Origin: Arthrobacter caoxuetaonis
GTDB taxonomy: Bacteria; Actinomycetota; Actinomycetes; Actinomycetales; Micrococcaceae
Assembly (NCBI RefSeq): GCF_023921125.1
Contig: NZ_CP099466.1
Span: 3,224,001-3,288,000, forward strand
Direction: 5' to 3'
Length of the DNA: 64,000 nt
A program made the position numbers and the translations under genes. Below, piece after piece: positions 63,304-64,000 of the stretch. Position 1 is the stretch's first letter. Each line of letters starts with the position of its first letter. Under the pieces are notes generated by a model. The model made no database searches. It had not been told where the DNA came from and saw only the letters and a list, made by a program, of their open reading frames with translations.

Positions 63304-64000
63304 ACACAGGGAACTTGCCGGACTTGCCGTAGTCGGTCACCCGCATGCCGTACAGGGTGTCCATGTCTTCGGCCGTGATGGTGAAGTCCACGTCCGCGTT
63401 GGCCCGCATATGGTCCGGGTTGGTGGTCTTCGGTAGCGGAACGGTTCCCAGCTGGACGGCGTAGCGGATGCACAGCTGCGCAACGGAGACCGAATACCGC
63501 ACAGCGATCGCGGCCACTTCCTCGTTTCGCAGGATCTCCCCGTGCGCGATGGGTGAATAGGCCTCCACCAACAGGTTGGTATCGGTACAGAAATCCAGCA
63601 GTTCAGTCGGGGTGTTGCCGACGTGGAGCAGGATCTGGTTGACCGACGGCGCCACGGTGCAGACGTTCAGGATGTTCTCGAGGTCCGCCTGTTCAAAGTT
63701 GGAGACGCCAATCGAACGCAACTTACCGGCGTCGTGCGCTGCCTCCAGGGCCCGCCAGGCTTCCCGGTTGCCTTCCGCGTAGGAGCCGCCGCGCCAGTCG
63801 TTCCAAGGCTGCGGGCTGTGGATCATCATCAGGTCCAGGTAGTCCAGGCCCATGGTCGCCAGTGACCCGTCGATTGCCGACACCGCACCCGCGTAGTCCT
63901 TGATTTCCGCGGCCAGCTTGCTGGAGATAAACAGCTCCTCCCTGGGAAGTCCGCTGGACCGTACGCCCTCGCCGACGCCGCGTTCGTTGCCGTAGGCCTG
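63290..64000 (-). CDS. Aldo/keto reductase (5' partial, runs off the window)
   Basis: The frame is open from the window end (QAYGNERGVGEGVRSSGLPR) through LDYLDLMMIHSPQPWNDWRG, GKLRSIGVSNFEQADLENIL and VAQLCIRYAVQLGTVPLPKT to a stop at 63290, giving about 236 residues of C-terminal sequence. These are the standard AKR motifs (LMMIH, GVSNF, PLPK with the NADPH-binding Lys). The catalytic Asp/Tyr region lies mostly beyond the window. The substrate is a carbonyl compound; no more can be said. Confidence 0.92.
   Translation of the reverse strand, partial: QAYGNERGVGEGVRSSGLPREELFISSKLAAEIKDYAGAVSAIDGSLATMGLDYLDLMMIHSPQPWNDWRGGSYAEGNREAWRALEAAHDAGKLRSIGVSNFEQADLENILNVCTVAPSVNQILLHVGNTPTELLDFCTDTNLLVEAYSPIAHGEILRNEEVAAIAVRYSVSVAQLCIRYAVQLGTVPLPKTTNPDHMRANADVDFTITAEDMDTLYGMRVTDYGKSGKFPVFSGK

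Noticed and set aside
1..64000. Transposons, insertion sequences or prophage
   Set aside because: No transposase, integrase or phage structural gene was recognised; the repeats found carry no coding sequence.

Overview
The window comes from a high-GC Gram-positive actinobacterium, most probably Arthrobacter or a close relative in the Micrococcaceae. The evidence is the strong third-position G/C bias, frequent GTG and TTG starts, an IdeR/DtxR-type iron box, an LPXTG surface protein, a mycothiol-type DinB protein and an MhuD-like heme oxygenase. There is no prophage, transposase, rRNA or CRISPR array. The one tRNA is tRNA-Ala(CGC). Roughly 70 protein genes are supported, in short operons of mixed direction. 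Many are joined by ATGA/GTGA overlaps, and three convergent pairs share one 4-nt palindrome as both stop codons.

Layout. 1-6 kb: end of an unknown membrane protein, a small exported peptide, a large thioester-domain LPXTG adhesin with seven repeats, and a hydrolase-MarR pair whose start codon lies in a perfect palindrome. 6-12.3 kb: iron-box-controlled siderophore operon (binding protein, two permeases, ATPase, siderophore-interacting flavoprotein, enterochelin-esterase-like protein). 12-22 kb: regulators (MarR, PadR, Lrp), MFS and LysE exporters, Nudix, GyrI-like, hydrolases and a HAD phosphatase. 22-27 kb: catabolic operon with a CYP199-like P450, ferredoxin, ferredoxin reductase and an orphan binding protein, facing an IclR regulator. 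27-36.5 kb: oxidoreductases, a RelA/SpoT-type synthetase, a heme pair (hexameric tyrosine-coordinated heme protein and an MhuD-like enzyme), and a guanidine-III riboswitch in front of a two-gene SMR exporter. 37-43.8 kb: acetate/succinate CoA-transferase, APC permease, MFS exporter and small membrane proteins. 44-51 kb: Nramp manganese transporter, drug-type ABC exporter, bifunctional penicillin-binding protein. 51-64 kb: tRNA-Ala, Cys-rich copper-storage-like protein, a repeat-rich gene-free stretch, an Mn-type ABC operon with its own IclR, a P1B ATPase, an ABC-2 exporter, TetR, and a truncated aldo/keto reductase at the edge.

Themes. Metal and heme handling recurs: siderophore iron uptake, two manganese importers sharing a promoter motif, a P1B metal pump, copper storage, and heme degradation. 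The second theme is intergenic repeat structure. One palindromic family occurs three times around 29-31 kb. Two other sites (20.5 and 36.9 kb) carry unrelated motifs in the same layout, two direct copies followed by two inverted copies with equal spacing in both arms. A related tandem array lies at 52.2 kb. The recurring spacings of about 19-22 and 41 bp are the least explained feature here.
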